DNA from: JBDSLU01 sp963844435
GTDB lineage: Bacteria > Acidobacteriota > Vicinamibacteria > Vicinamibacterales > Vicinamibacteraceae
Assembly: GCA_963844435.1 (NCBI GenBank)
Contig: CAWJOG010000016.1
Coordinates: 248,001-312,000 of the forward strand
DNA length: 64,000 nucleotides
Reading direction: 5' to 3'
Part shown: positions 9,144-20,924 of the stretch, piece after piece
Numbering within the stretch: the stretch's first letter is position 1
How the letters are laid out: every line of letters starts with the position of its first letter
Made by a program: the position numbers and the translations under genes
The notes under the pieces: model-generated
What the model was told of the DNA's origin: nothing
Databases searched by the model: none
The model's input: only the letters and a program-made list of their open reading frames with translations

Positions 9144-12100
9144 ATGCAGATTGCTGGATGGATGAGGCGTGCGCTGTGCGCGGCGCTCGTCGTATGTCTG
9201 GCGGCCGGTAGTGCCGCCGCTCAGGGTGTGACCACGGGATCGATGGGAGGCGTCGTCACCGACGCTCAGGGTGCGGTCGTGCCCGGTGCGACCGTCATCG
9301 CCATTCACGAGCCCTCTGGAACGTCCTACGAGGCCGTCACGCAAGCGGACGGCCGTTTCGCCATCCTCGGCATGCGCGTCGGCGGCCCCTACAAGGCGAC
9401 CGCGGAGCTCACCGGCTTCGGCACCCAGACGAAGGACGCCTTGTCGGTCAACGCTCGGGACGTCGACCGACATCGAGTTCACGCTGAGCGTCGCCGCGGT
9501 CACCGAGCAGGTCACGGTGAAGGGCACCAGCGACGCGACGTTCGGCTCGCAGCGCACGGGCGCCGCGACCGCCGTCACCCGCGCCGAGCTGGCGCTGCTG
9601 CCGACGGTGTCCGGCCGCATCAACGACATCACCCGCCTGACGCCGCAGTACAGCGGCAACGGGTCGTTCGGCGGCGTCGACAACCGCATGAACAACATCA
9701 CGGTCGACGGGTCGTACTTCAACAACTCGTTCGGTCTCCAGGGTCAGCCGGGCGAGCGCACCGGCGTCGCGCCGATCTCGCTCGAGGCCATCGAGCAGAT
9801 CCAGGTGAGCGTCGCGCCGTATGACGTGCGCCAGGGCAACTTCGTCGGCGCCGGCGTGAACACCGTGACGCGCAGCGGCACGAACCGGATCACCGGATCC
9901 TTCTACTATCGCTACCGCGACGACGGCTACGCCGGCACCGAGGCGGCCGGGCTGCCCTTCAATCCGGGCACCTTCACCACGAAGACGACGGGCTTCTGGG
10001 TCGGCGGCCCGTTCATCAAGAACCGGCTGTTCGGCTTCACCAGCTTCGAGAAGCAGGAGGACACGCGGCCGCTCACGACGTTCACCGCCAACCCGGGCGG
10101 CGCGCCGGCGCAGGGCAACACCACGCGGGTGCTGGCCTCCGACCTGAACGCGCTCAGCTCGTTCCTGTCCGGTAGCCTCAGCTATGACACCGGCCCGTAC
10201 GAGAACATCAGCAAGAACACGCCCGCCAAGCCGTTCCTCATCAAGGGCGACTACAACCTGAACGCGTCGAACAAGGTGACGTTCCGATACAGCCAGCTCG
10301 AGCTCGAGCACCGACGCCAACCTGTCGGGCTCGTCCTCGCTCGGCTTCGGGCGGCAGACGTTCACGAACAACTTCCTCAACTACCAGAGCTCGAACTACA
10401 CACAAATCGAGAACATCCACTCGGGCATCGGCGAATGGAACTCGACCTACGGGTCGAGCATGTCGAACAGCCTGATCGTCGGCTACACCAAGCAGGACGA
10501 AAGCCGCGGCGCGCTGGGCGACCTCTTCCCGTTCGTCGACATCCTCGACGGCGCCGGCACCGCCTACACCTCGTTCGGCTCGGAGCCCTTCACGCCGAAC
10601 AACGAGCTGCGCTACGACACCTTCCAGCTCCAGAACAGCTTCACCAAGTTCGGCAAGAAGCACACCCTGACGTTCGGCGGCGCCGTCGAGAAGTACCACT
10701 CCGAGAACGTGTTCTTCCCGGGCAAGCAGAGCGCCTACGTCTACAACTCGCTGGCCGACTTCTCAGACCGACGCCGCCGACTTCCTGGCCAACCCGAACC
10801 GCACCACGTCGCCGATCACGCTGCGCCGCTTCCAGGTGCGGTACATGAACATCCCGGGCCTCGAGAAGCCGGTCCAGCCGCTCGACGTCTGGTATTCGAG
10901 CGCCTACGCGCAGGACGAGTTCCGGCCGCTCTCGAACCTGACCATCACCGCCGGCGTGCGCTTCGACATCGCCTCGTGGGGTGAGACCGCCTACGCCAAC
11001 GCCAACGTCGACGCCCTGACCTTCCGCGATCCGTCGGGCTCGCCGGTCCAGTTCAGCACCGGCGCGCTGCCGGAGGCGTCCCCGCTCTGGTCGCCCCGCG
11101 TCGGCTTCAACTGGGACGTCGCGGGCAAGCGCAACACGCAGATCCGCGGCGGCACGGGCGTCTTCACCGGCAAGCCGGCCTACGTCTGGATCTCGAACCA
11201 GATCGGCAACACCGGCGTGCTGACCGGGTTCGTGCAGGCCGAGAACACGCGGAACTTCCCGTTCACGACCGATACCGAGAAGTACAAGCCCACGAACGTC
11301 ACCGGCGCCCCGGCGGCGAGCGTCGACCTGGCGGTCACCGACCCCGACTTCAAGTTCCCGCAGACGTGGCGCACCAACATCGGCGTCGACCAGCGCCTGC
11401 CGTGGGGGCTCGTCGGCACCGCCGAGCTCATCTACAACAAGGACGTCAACGGCCTGTCCTACTACAACGCCAACCTGCCGGCGGCGCAGACGACGTTCAA
11501 CGGCGTCGATCAGCGGCAGCGGTGGACCGGCACGTCGTGCACCGCGCCCACGGCCACGCCATGCGTCACCCGCATCAACAACGCGGCCGGCAACCAGATC
11601 ACGAACGCCATCGTGCTGACCAACTCGAATGCGGGACGGTCCTGGAACTTCGCCGGCAGCGTCAAGAAGAACCTGGAGGCCGGCCTCAGCGTGCAGGCCG
11701 CCTACAGCTACGGCGAGTCGAAGACGCTGATCGATCCCGGCTCCATTGCCTCCGGCTCGTTCAACAGCAACGCCATCTTCAACGACCCGAACAACCCCGA
11801 GCTGGCCTACTCGGCGAGCTCGCCGGGGCATCGCACGTTCATCAACGCCACCTACACGAAGAACTTCTTCGGCTGGGGCTCGACGAGCGTCTCGATGTTC
11901 TGGAACGCGTTCACCAACGGCAACACCAGCTACGTGTTCTCCGGCGACATGAACGGCGACACCGCATCCGGCAACGACCTGATCTACATCCCGCGCGATC
12001 AGTCGGAGATGAGCTTCGCGCACGTTCACGACGGCGGCACCGGCGCCAGTGCCCGCACCTTCACCGCCGCAGCAGCAGGCGGAGGCGTTCGAGCAGTACA

Positions 12101-12475
12101 TCCAGAACGATCCGTATCTGCGCGAGCATCGCGGCGAGTACGCGAGGCGCAACGCGGTGTTCCTGCCGCAGTTGAAACGCATGGACCTCAGCCTGGTCCA
12201 GGACGTCTTCAAGGGCACTGGCACCGGGCGGCACGGCGGCCAGATCCGGCTCGACATCACCAACTTCGGCAACCTGCTGAACTCGGATTGGGGCGCCAGC
12301 CAGCGCATCCGGCAGAACCAGATCCTGACCAACGCGGCGAGTCGACGCCGCCGGCAGGCTGACCTACCGGATGGCGCTGCAGAACGGCGACCTGTTCACC
12401 CAGCCGTATCAGACCAACGCCGGCATCGCGGACGTCTACGTGATGATGCTCAGCTTCCGCTACACGTTCAACTGA
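9144..12475 (+). CDS. TonB-dependent receptor with carboxypeptidase-regulatory domain, five apparent frameshifts
   Basis: Outer-membrane active transporter of the large Acidobacteria/Bacteroidetes-like 'OMP_b-brl_3/CarboxypepD_reg' type. The start at 9144 follows AAGGAGA; a signal peptide ends near 'AGSAAAQG'. Residues 30-115 are a carboxypeptidase-regulatory fold ('GVVTDAQGAVVPGATV', 'ADGRFAILG'); the plug follows ('NRMNNITVDGSYFNNSFG', 'EQIQVSVAPYDVRQGNF'), then a barrel ending in '-SFRYTFN'. The frame changes near 9453, 10303, 10763, 12066 and 12340, always +1 class, and each side joins with family-like spacing, so one intact gene of about 1,108 residues is likely. The substrate is unknown. 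The TonB-ExbBD system that would energise it is at 25-27.6 kb. A weak -10 (TAGAAT, 9098-9103) precedes it. Confidence 0.85.
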
Positions 12476-12480
12476 TTCGG

Positions 12481-12504
12481 CGGCCGGCCTCTCACGGCCG
12501 GCCG
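12481..12504 (+). terminator. GC hairpin after the TonB-dependent receptor
   Basis: CGGCCGGCC (12481-12489) and GGCCGGCCG (12496-12504) form a perfect 9-bp stem with a 6-nt loop, 6 bp after the receptor stop codon. No T-tract follows. Confidence 0.5.
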
Positions 12505-12587
12505 CGGGCCGCCCTCTGGGCGTGCGGGCTGCTATTCGCGACGCTGGGCGCGTCGCGGCGCCCGCACGCGGGCGGCGCAGGCAGGTC

Positions 12588-13118
12588 ATGGCCGCACCTG
12601 ACGTCCGCTCCACCCGCACCATCTACGAAGGCCGCATCTTCACCGTCACCGTCGACCGGGTGCGCCTGCCGCACGGGCCCGAGATCGATCTCGAGGTGGT
12701 GCGGCACCCCGGCTCGGTCGTGATGCTGTGCGTGCCCGCGCCCGGGCAGATCATCCTGGTCCGGCAATACCGCTACTGCGCCGGCCAGGATCTCTGGGAG
12801 GTGCCGGCCGGCAGCCTCGGCCGGGACGAGGACCCCGAAGCCGGGGCGCGGCGCGAGTGCCACGAGGAAGTCGGCCTCGTGCCCCGCACCATCCGGCTGC
12901 TGACCACGCTCTATCCGACACCCGGCTTCTGCACGGAGCGGATGCTGTTCTATCTGTGCACCGACCTGGAGGAGCCGTCGACGCCGGCCCACCAGGACGA
13001 AGACGAGGACGTCGAGCCGCGCACCTTCACGCTCGACGAGGCCTGGGCGATGGTGGAGCGCGGCGAGATCGCCGACCTGAAGACGGTGACGGCGCTGACG
13101 CTCGTCGCCCGCAGCTGA
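12588..13118 (+). CDS. NUDIX hydrolase, ADP-ribose pyrophosphatase type
   Basis: Hydrolyses nucleoside diphosphates linked to another moiety; the arrangement is that of the ADP-ribose pyrophosphatase (NudF/YffH) branch. The Nudix box is intact: G-x5-E-x7-R-E-x-x-E-E-x-G within 'AGSLGRDEDPEAGARREC' and 'HEEVGL'. Upstream, 'VRQYRY' and 'EVPAG' are typical of ADPRases. About 176 residues, normal length. The start at 12588 was chosen because the protein then begins like family members; the upstream in-frame ATG at 12522 gives an Arg/Ala-rich extension without similarity. The substrate is inferred. Confidence 0.9.
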   Translation: MAAPDVRSTRTIYEGRIFTVTVDRVRLPHGPEIDLEVVRHPGSVVMLCVPAPGQIILVRQYRYCAGQDLWEVPAGSLGRDEDPEAGARRECHEEVGLVPRTIRLLTTLYPTPGFCTERMLFYLCTDLEEPSTPAHQDEDEDVEPRTFTLDEAWAMVERGEIADLKTVTALTLVARS

Positions 13119-13211
13119 AATCTAACGGCGGGACGCGCCGGGCTACCGCAGCCCGCAGATGACCGGGCGACCGGCGGCCCGTGGCCGCAGGCGCCGTGGC
13201 CGAGGAGTGCG

Positions 13212-13235
13212 GTCGCGGGCGCGAACGCCCGCGAC
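13212..13235. terminator. Bidirectional hairpin between nudix and lon
   Basis: GTCGCGGGCG (13212-13221) pairs perfectly with CGCCCGCGAC (13226-13235) around a CGAA tetraloop. It lies between two convergent genes, so it can serve both; there is no T-run on either side. Confidence 0.5.
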
Positions 13236-13255
13236 GACGGGTCCCCGGAGGCGCA

Positions 13256-15678
<2,423 letters not shown>

Positions 15679-15922
15679 AGAGACGCTCCTGTCGGGAGGT
15701 GGATCAGCGGCGTCCGGAGCCGTGCCGGCCCACCACATCCGTACCCGCTCGAGCCAAGATGCAAACGACACGGGATGGGCCGGGACCGCCGGGGTACAGA
15801 CGGCAGAAAGTGAAACGCCGGCTCCGCGCATGGACGCGAAGCCGGCAAATGATAGCAGGCGGGACCTGCTAAGTGACCGGTGACCCGGCGGCGGTCGCGA
15901 ATCGGCCGTCCTGAATCGACGA

Positions 15923-16387
15923 TCAGTGCGAGAGATCGAGACCGAAACCGGTGACCCGGCGGGACAGGACCCGCTCGCGCTGCGCCGCGACTTCGCGCGC
16001 TTCCTCGCAGTCCTTGCAGCGGACGGCGAAGGGCAGGGCCCGCAGCCGGCGCGGCTCGATTTCCTCACCGCACTCGAAGCAGCGCCCATAGGTGCCTTCC
16101 TCGAGCCGTTCGAGGGCCTCGTTGATGCGGTGCAGCGTCTCGGCCTTCATCTGGATGAGCGCGAACTCGATCTCGTCCTGGATGTCCGCCTCCGACGTCT
16201 CGACGTCGTCGACCACGCCGGCCTGCCCGGTGTCGGCGCGCACGTCTTTCATGCGCGACTGGACCTCGGACTGGATCTCGCGGCGGCGATCCTCGAGGAT
16301 GGTGCGCAGCTCTTCGTAACGCTGGCTGCGCGAATCTGTGGCGTTCTTCGACGCCTTGCTGGCGACTGCGGCCTTAGTTTTCTTCAT
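15923..16387 (-). CDS. dksA: DksA/TraR family zinc-finger protein
   Basis: 154-residue protein with a Lys/Ala-rich N-terminus, a long coiled-coil region (about residues 20-95, rich in Arg/Glu) and a C4 zinc finger C-x2-C-x17-C-x2-C ('CFECGEEIEP' ... 'CKDC'), the DksA/TraR layout. DksA binds the RNA polymerase secondary channel and cooperates with ppGpp, whose synthase gene (rel) is 2 kb away; that link is inference. The start at 16387 was chosen at MKKTK after AAAGGAG; an upstream in-frame extension lacks family similarity. The gene could be a DksA paralogue rather than DksA itself, since the coiled-coil tip acidic pair is not certain by eye. Confidence 0.85.
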   Translation of the reverse strand: MKKTKAAVASKASKNATDSRSQRYEELRTILEDRRREIQSEVQSRMKDVRADTGQAGVVDDVETSEADIQDEIEFALIQMKAETLHRINEALERLEEGTYGRCFECGEEIEPRRLRALPFAVRCKDCEEAREVAAQRERVLSRRVTGFGLDLSH

Positions 16388-16880
16388 GACCCCGACGCTC
16401 CTTTCGGCGTGATCCAGAGCGAGTCTTCGGCTCACGCTGGACAGGCCCTCCGGACTGCCCGCTGCTATGCAATTCGAATGCCTGGACGAGCTACCTGGAG
16501 GGCTTCCGGTGACCCGCTGCACGCGTCAGTGCAGACTACGGTCGGCGGCTTGGCGCGGATGCGGCGTCGTGGCGCGCCTTCCGAGGCGCCCGGCGCCACC
16601 GCGTGGGCCGTTACCGTCCTATAAGTCCCTGTGTGGAAGAGTGTTTACACCTGGATCCTCGAGCGCGCCTGGCAGCGGGCACCACAGCGTTAGACGCCGC
16701 ACGCGGGCATTCGGTTTCGTCGCGGCGGGCCGTGTCACTTTCCCGACACACCTGTCACCGCGAGCGGCCATTTTCTGGCAGCTCGGGGCCGCACGACGGG
16801 GCGTAGGCGAAGACGGCGCTCGGCCACTCCAGCTCATGGGCAGGAGCCTCGACGCTCCGGCCGGTGAATGGCCGAGCCGC
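16388..16880. other. 493-bp region with no recognised gene
   Basis: Between the dksA-like gene and the unknown gene at 16881. ORFs here are GC-driven and none resembles a protein. I looked for tRNA, SRP, RNase P and tmRNA signatures and found none. It probably carries the promoter and leader of the dksA-like gene (for example TATAGG around 16620 on the minus strand), but no clear -35/-10 pair is visible. Confidence 0.4.
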
Positions 16881-17510
16881 CTAGTGGAGCGGCAGCGTGG
16901 CGGGCGCCACCGGAATCACGCCCCGGGCGACCAGGCGGCGGGCGCAGTGTGCGCTGCCCGTCTTCTGCCAGCGTTCGTAGAGGCGCAGGAGGTCGGCCGG
17001 CGATCCCAGCTGACACCGCTCGCCGACGTCGCCGAGCAGGTCGGCCACGTCCACGAAGCGGCTGGCCAGCTCGGCAAAAGCCGTCGAGAACAGGTCGGCC
17101 TCGTCGTGGCTCAGCGAGTCGTAGGCGATGCCGCCAATCCGCATGTAGTAGTCGACGTCGACGAGGGATCGTCGGAGGCGGCCGGGAAACAGGCCGGACA
17201 GCACGAGCGAGGCGTCGCCGACCTTGCGCAGCCGCCGGCGCTGCTCGGATCCGCCGGCCGTGATGGCCTCGCCGAGGAGGGCGCCCATCGGCTGCTCGGC
17301 CCAGAACGCGTCGCAGGCGGCGGCGTCGGTCCGGGCGAACGTCGCGAGGAGCTGGACGACGTAGTAGGACGTCATGGGGTCGAGCGCGAGACGCTGCTGC
17401 CCGGCGGCATCGTCGACGAGCTCGCGGAAGTACTCGGTGACCCCTTCCCCTGGACACAGTCTCACGGCATCATCCACGGCCTGGTCCCTCCCGTCCGCCC
17501 CGATCGTCAC
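16881..17510 (-). CDS. Conserved protein of unknown function
   Basis: 209 residues from a GTG start (no good ribosome-binding site). No signal peptide or membrane segments. Recognisable-looking conserved stretches are 'SYYVVQLLATFAR' near residue 48, 'LRKVGDASLVLSGLFP' near 95, and 'VDVDYYMRIGGIAYDSL' near 118. I associate this pattern with an uncharacterised bacterial family of similar length but cannot name it. Mostly alpha-helical by composition. It stands alone between a gene-free stretch and the rpmB promoter region, divergent from rpmB. Confidence 0.65.
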   Translation of the reverse strand: MTIGADGRDQAVDDAVRLCPGEGVTEYFRELVDDAAGQQRLALDPMTSYYVVQLLATFARTDAAACDAFWAEQPMGALLGEAITAGGSEQRRRLRKVGDASLVLSGLFPGRLRRSLVDVDYYMRIGGIAYDSLSHDEADLFSTAFAELASRFVDVADLLGDVGERCQLGSPADLLRLYERWQKTGSAHCARRLVARGVIPVAPATLPLH

Positions 17511-17764
17511 CAGAGGTGGCGCATCGCCGGCGTTACCCGTTCAATCGGCGCTGCAGGCCGGCGCCTTCAGGCTCGCCTGCACACTATTGCAAACGGCGGC
17601 CCAGGTGGGCGCCCCGGTGCAGTAAGGGCGGAGGAAGCCAGAACCGGCCAGAACGGGCCGCAATCCAGGGAGGAAACGGGCACCCTGTGGTAGAATTCGG
17701 GGTTTGCGCGGGTCCAGTGGCCGTCACGATGGAAGCCCGGCGCCATTTTCAGGTGGTTATCTCC

Positions 17765-17956
17765 ATGGCTCAGACCTGTGCACTCTGCGGCAAGAAGCCC
17801 GCGTTCGGCCGCATCGTCAGTCACGCCCACAACGTCTCGCTGCGCCGCTTCAACCCGAACCTCCAGAGCGTCCGGGCGGTCGTCGACGGCGCCACCAAGC
17901 GCATCCGCGTCTGCACGCGCTGCATCAAGTCGAACAAGGTCGTGAAGGCCGCCTGA
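17765..17956 (+). CDS. rpmB: 50S ribosomal protein L28
   Basis: 63 residues, usual length for bL28. It begins 'MAQTCALCGKKPAFG' and contains 'SHAHNVSLRRFNPNLQ' followed by 'CTRCIKSNKV'. The two C-x2-C pairs mark the zinc-binding (C+) form of L28. Structural component of the large ribosomal subunit. The stop overlaps the ridA start by 1 bp (TGATG). A TAGAAT element at 17691-17696 may be the -10 box. Confidence 0.96.
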   Translation: MAQTCALCGKKPAFGRIVSHAHNVSLRRFNPNLQSVRAVVDGATKRIRVCTRCIKSNKVVKAA

Positions 17957-18339
17957 TGGCCCACGAGGCGCTGGCCACCGACCGGGCGCCCCAGGCCATC
18001 GGACCGTATTCGCAGGCCATCCGGGCCGGCGACCTCCTGTTCGTCTCCGGGCAGATCCCGCTCGATCCCGCGACCGGGACGCTCGTCGATGGCGACATCA
18101 CGGTCCAGACCCGCCGGGTGCTGGACAACCTCGCCGCCATCCTGGCTGCCGCCGGCGCCAGCTTCGAGCACGTGGTGAAGACCACGGTCTTCCTGCTCGA
18201 CATGAACGACTTCGCGGCGATGAACGCGGTCTACGCCACCTATGTCCCGGCGCCGCCGCCGGCCCGCTCGACCGTCCAGGTGTCGCGGCTGCCGCGGGAC
18301 GTGCGCGTGGAAATCGACGTCATCGCCCGCGTCGGCTGA
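17956..18339 (+). CDS. ridA: RidA family enamine/imine deaminase
   Basis: 127 residues of the YjgF/YER057c/UK114 family, which hydrolyses reactive enamine and imine intermediates released by PLP enzymes such as threonine dehydratase. Signature segments visible: 'APQAIGPYSQAI', 'LFVSGQIPLDP', 'KTTVFLLDMNDF', the catalytic Arg context 'PARSTVQVSRLP' and the C-terminal 'VEIDVIA'. Translationally coupled to rpmB (TGATG). It ends just before the extra copy of the rel 3' end. Confidence 0.95.
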   Translation: MAHEALATDRAPQAIGPYSQAIRAGDLLFVSGQIPLDPATGTLVDGDITVQTRRVLDNLAAILAAAGASFEHVVKTTVFLLDMNDFAAMNAVYATYVPAPPPARSTVQVSRLPRDVRVEIDVIARVG

Positions 18340-18341
18340 CG

Positions 18342-18436
18342 CGCGGTCGTCAGTCAGCGATAGACACGTTCGACGTCGAGCACGCCGTTGACCGTCTTCA
18401 CCGACTTGATCACCTTCTCCAGGTGCTTCATGTCGC
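18342..18436 (-). repeat. Extra copy of the rel 3' end (95 bp)
   Basis: Ninety-three of 95 bases match 18576-18670, the true 3' end of rel. On the minus strand it still encodes the last residues of Rel including the stop codon. The two differences from the rel copy (positions 18366 and 18391) are third-codon synonymous changes. It is detached from any gene start and so is not expressed as Rel. Confidence 0.9.
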
Positions 18437-18575
18437 GCTGTGCTGGGTTGGCGACGCCGCCCTCAGCGGCGTCGCAGGCAGCCCCTTGATCTTGCGGCGC
18501 TGTTCAGCCGACGCTGAGCGCGCCGGCTGGCACCGCAAGCGGGCTGCAGCGCCATGAAGCACCCTGCACGATCGA
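18437..18575. other. 139-bp spacer between the rel 3'-end repeats, with a perfect hairpin
   Basis: GCGACGCCGC (18451-18460) and GCGGCGTCGC (18466-18475) form a perfect 10-bp stem with a CCTCA loop. A second shorter inverted pair (CAGCCG/CGGCTG) lies near 18505-18530. No ORF of note. It could be what is left of an inserted element; see the finding on the duplicated ends. Confidence 0.5.
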
Positions 18576-18670
18576 CGCGGTCGTCAGTCAGCGATAGACG
18601 CGTTCGACGTCGAGCACCCCGTTGACCGTCTTCACCGACTTGATCACCTTCTCCAGGTGCTTCATGTCGC
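18576..18670 (-). repeat. Rel 3' end, copy within the gene
   Basis: Direct repeat partner of 18342-18436, including the rel stop codon and 12 bp beyond it. It marks the boundary of the duplication. Confidence 0.9.
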
Positions 18671-20741
18671 TGATTTCGACGGTCATGTCGATGCGGCCGC
18701 GCGTGTCGTCGGTCGTGGCCTCCATCGAGCGGATGTTGGTGTTCATGCCGGCCACCTTGGCGCTGACCGCGGCCACCATCCCCTTCTTGTCCTCGACCTG
18801 CACCGCCAGCCGGACGGTGAACGCGCCGTCGTCCTGACCGGCGCTGTCCCACTCGACCTCGATGCGGCGGTCCGGGTCGTACATCAGGTTGACCACGTTC
18901 GAGCACGACGCCGAGTGCACCGACACGCCCTTGCCGCGGCTGATGTAGCCGACGATCTTCTCGCCGCGGATCGGGTTGCAGCAGCGGGCGCGGACCACCA
19001 GGAGATCGTCGATCCCCTTGACCTTGATGCGGTCCGGCCCGGGCCGGAGCACCCGCTTGACCATCGAGGCGAGGCCGGTCTCGGGCGGCTTCTCGCGCAG
19101 CTCGTCGACGCCGACGATCTTCGACAGCACCTGCCGTGCCGAGATCTTGCCGTAGCCGACGGCGGCGATGAGATCGTCGATCCGCTGCAGCCCGTGCTCG
19201 TGCGCCGCATTCAGCAGGGCCTCGTCGGTGAGGAGCTTCGACGACACGTCGAAACGGCGCGCCTCCTTGTCGAAGATGCGCTTGCCGAGCTCGAGCGAGC
19301 GCGTCTTCTCCTCGCCGAGGATGTAGTGCCGGATCTTCTGCAGCGCCCGTGATGTGGTGGCGTAGCCGAGCCAGTCGCGGCTCGGCCTGTGCCCGGGCTG
19401 CGTCATGATCTCGACGATGTCGCCGGTCTTCAGGTGCGTCCGCAGCGGCACCATCGCGCCGTTGACGCGGGCGCCGACGCATTGATGGCCGACGTCGGTG
19501 TGAATCGCGTAGGCGAAGTCGATGGGGGTGGCCCCGCGCGGCAGCGCCTTCACTTCGCCCCGTGGCGTGAAGCAGTAGACCTCCTCCGGGTAGAGGTCGA
19601 TCTTCAGGTGCTGGATGAACTCCTGCGGATCGCGGATTTCCTGCTGCCACTCGATGAGCTGCCGCAGCCAGCGGAAGTACTGCTCGTCCGGCTTGGTGCC
19701 GACCCGGCCTTCCTTGTACTTCCAGTGCGCGGCGATGCCTTCCTCCGCGATCCGGTGCATGTCGATGGTCCGGATCTGGACCTCGAACGGCAGGCCGCGG
19801 TCGCTGACGACCGACGTGTGCAGCGACTGGTAGCCGTTCGGCCGCGGCATCGCGATGAAGTCCTTCACCCGGCCCGGGATCGGCTGCCAGGTCTGGTGAA
19901 TGATGCCGAGCGCGGCGTAGGTGTCCTTCACCGAATCGGTGACGATGCGGATCGCGACCAGGTCGTAGACCTGTTCCAGCTCGATCTTCTGCCGTTTGAG
20001 CTTGAGGAAGATGCTGTAGAGGCGCTTGATGCGGCCGTCGATGTGCCGCACCGGCACCTGGGCCTCGGACAGCTTCTGCGTGATCGTCCGCTTGAGCTCC
20101 TCGATGACGCTCTCGGTGACCCGCCGCTTGTGCTCGATCTTGGCCTTGAGCGTCTCGTAGGCGACTGGCTCGAGGGCGCGGAACGCCGCCTCCTCCAGCT
20201 CGTTCTTCACCTTGCTCATCCCCAGCCGGTTGGCGATCGGGGCGTAGATGTCGAGCGTCTCCTGGGCGATGCGCCGCTTGCGCTCCTCCGGCAGGTGGTC
20301 GATCGTCCGCATGTTGTGCTGGCGATCGGCGAGCTTGACGAGGATGACGCGGATGTCGTCCACCATCGCCAGCAGCATCTTGCGGAAGTTCTCGGCCTGC
20401 CGGGCCTCGCTCGAGGCGAACGGGATGGCGCCGATCTTGGTGACGCCCTCGACGACGTGGGCGACCTCGGGGCCGAACAGCTCCTCGATCCGGCCGATCG
20501 TCGTCAGGGTGTCCTCGACGACGTCGTGGAGCAGGCCGGCGGCGATGGCCACCACGTCCAGCCGCATGTCGGCCAGCAGGCTGGCCACTTCGAGGGGGTG
20601 CACCAGGTAGGGCTCGCCGGAATGGCGGACCTGGCCCTTGTGCTCCAGGGCCGAGAAGACGTACGCCCGCCTCAACAGCTCGACGTCGGCGTCAGGGGTA
20701 TTGGCGCGGACCTTGTCGACGAGATCCTCGAACCGAATCAT
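18588..20741 (-). CDS. rel: Bifunctional (p)ppGpp synthetase/hydrolase (RelA/SpoT)
   Basis: Makes and degrades (p)ppGpp. About 717 residues in the standard order: HD hydrolase domain with 'GLLHDVVEDT' intact (so hydrolysis is expected), synthetase domain with 'KDFIAMPRPNGYQSLHT', TGS domain ('VYCFTPRGEVKALPRGAT'), a helical/zinc-finger region with 'RARCCNPI', and a C-terminal ACT domain. Start chosen at MIRFEDL (20741), where the family begins; the frame runs open further upstream to 20816. TAGACA lies 8 nt before this ATG with no ribosome-binding site. The last 27 codons plus stop are duplicated 234 bp downstream. The neighbouring dksA-like gene fits a stringent-response theme. Confidence 0.96.
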   Translation of the reverse strand: MIRFEDLVDKVRANTPDADVELLRRAYVFSALEHKGQVRHSGEPYLVHPLEVASLLADMRLDVVAIAAGLLHDVVEDTLTTIGRIEELFGPEVAHVVEGVTKIGAIPFASSEARQAENFRKMLLAMVDDIRVILVKLADRQHNMRTIDHLPEERKRRIAQETLDIYAPIANRLGMSKVKNELEEAAFRALEPVAYETLKAKIEHKRRVTESVIEELKRTITQKLSEAQVPVRHIDGRIKRLYSIFLKLKRQKIELEQVYDLVAIRIVTDSVKDTYAALGIIHQTWQPIPGRVKDFIAMPRPNGYQSLHTSVVSDRGLPFEVQIRTIDMHRIAEEGIAAHWKYKEGRVGTKPDEQYFRWLRQLIEWQQEIRDPQEFIQHLKIDLYPEEVYCFTPRGEVKALPRGATPIDFAYAIHTDVGHQCVGARVNGAMVPLRTHLKTGDIVEIMTQPGHRPSRDWLGYATTSRALQKIRHYILGEEKTRSLELGKRIFDKEARRFDVSSKLLTDEALLNAAHEHGLQRIDDLIAAVGYGKISARQVLSKIVGVDELREKPPETGLASMVKRVLRPGPDRIKVKGIDDLLVVRARCCNPIRGEKIVGYISRGKGVSVHSASCSNVVNLMYDPDRRIEVEWDSAGQDDGAFTVRLAVQVEDKKGMVAAVSAKVAGMNTNIRSMEATTDDTRGRIDMTVEISDMKHLEKVIKSVKTVNGVLDVERVYR

Positions 20742-20848
20742 CGCGGTGGTGTCTAACCAGTGTCGGGTGGCGGGTCTGACCCGTTTCGGACCCGACGAGA
20801 CGGACCCGGCGTCCATGATACCGTGCCGGTTGGACGGCCCCAGGTCGC

Positions 20849-20877
20849 TTGACCGCCTCCGGGGCGCTCAATATACT
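20849..20877 (+). promoter_or_regulatory. Sigma70-type promoter of the TPR lipoprotein gene
   Basis: TTGACC (20849-20854), a 17-bp spacer and TATACT (20872-20877). The predicted start of transcription is near 20884, about 40 nt before the ATG. Confidence 0.75.
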
Positions 20878-20924
20878 GCCCGGATTGCCGCCATTTCCGG
20901 CCTGATCCAGAGGAACGTATCGCC

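Noticed and set aside
16460..16520. A possible tRNA because of an ATTCGAAT-like T-arm
   Set aside because: No acceptor stem, anticodon arm or CCA-side pairing could be assembled on either strand.
18463..19650. A 395-codon minus-strand frame covering the rel 3' region and spacer
   Set aside because: It is out of frame with rel, Arg-rich and crosses the repeat junction; a shadow.
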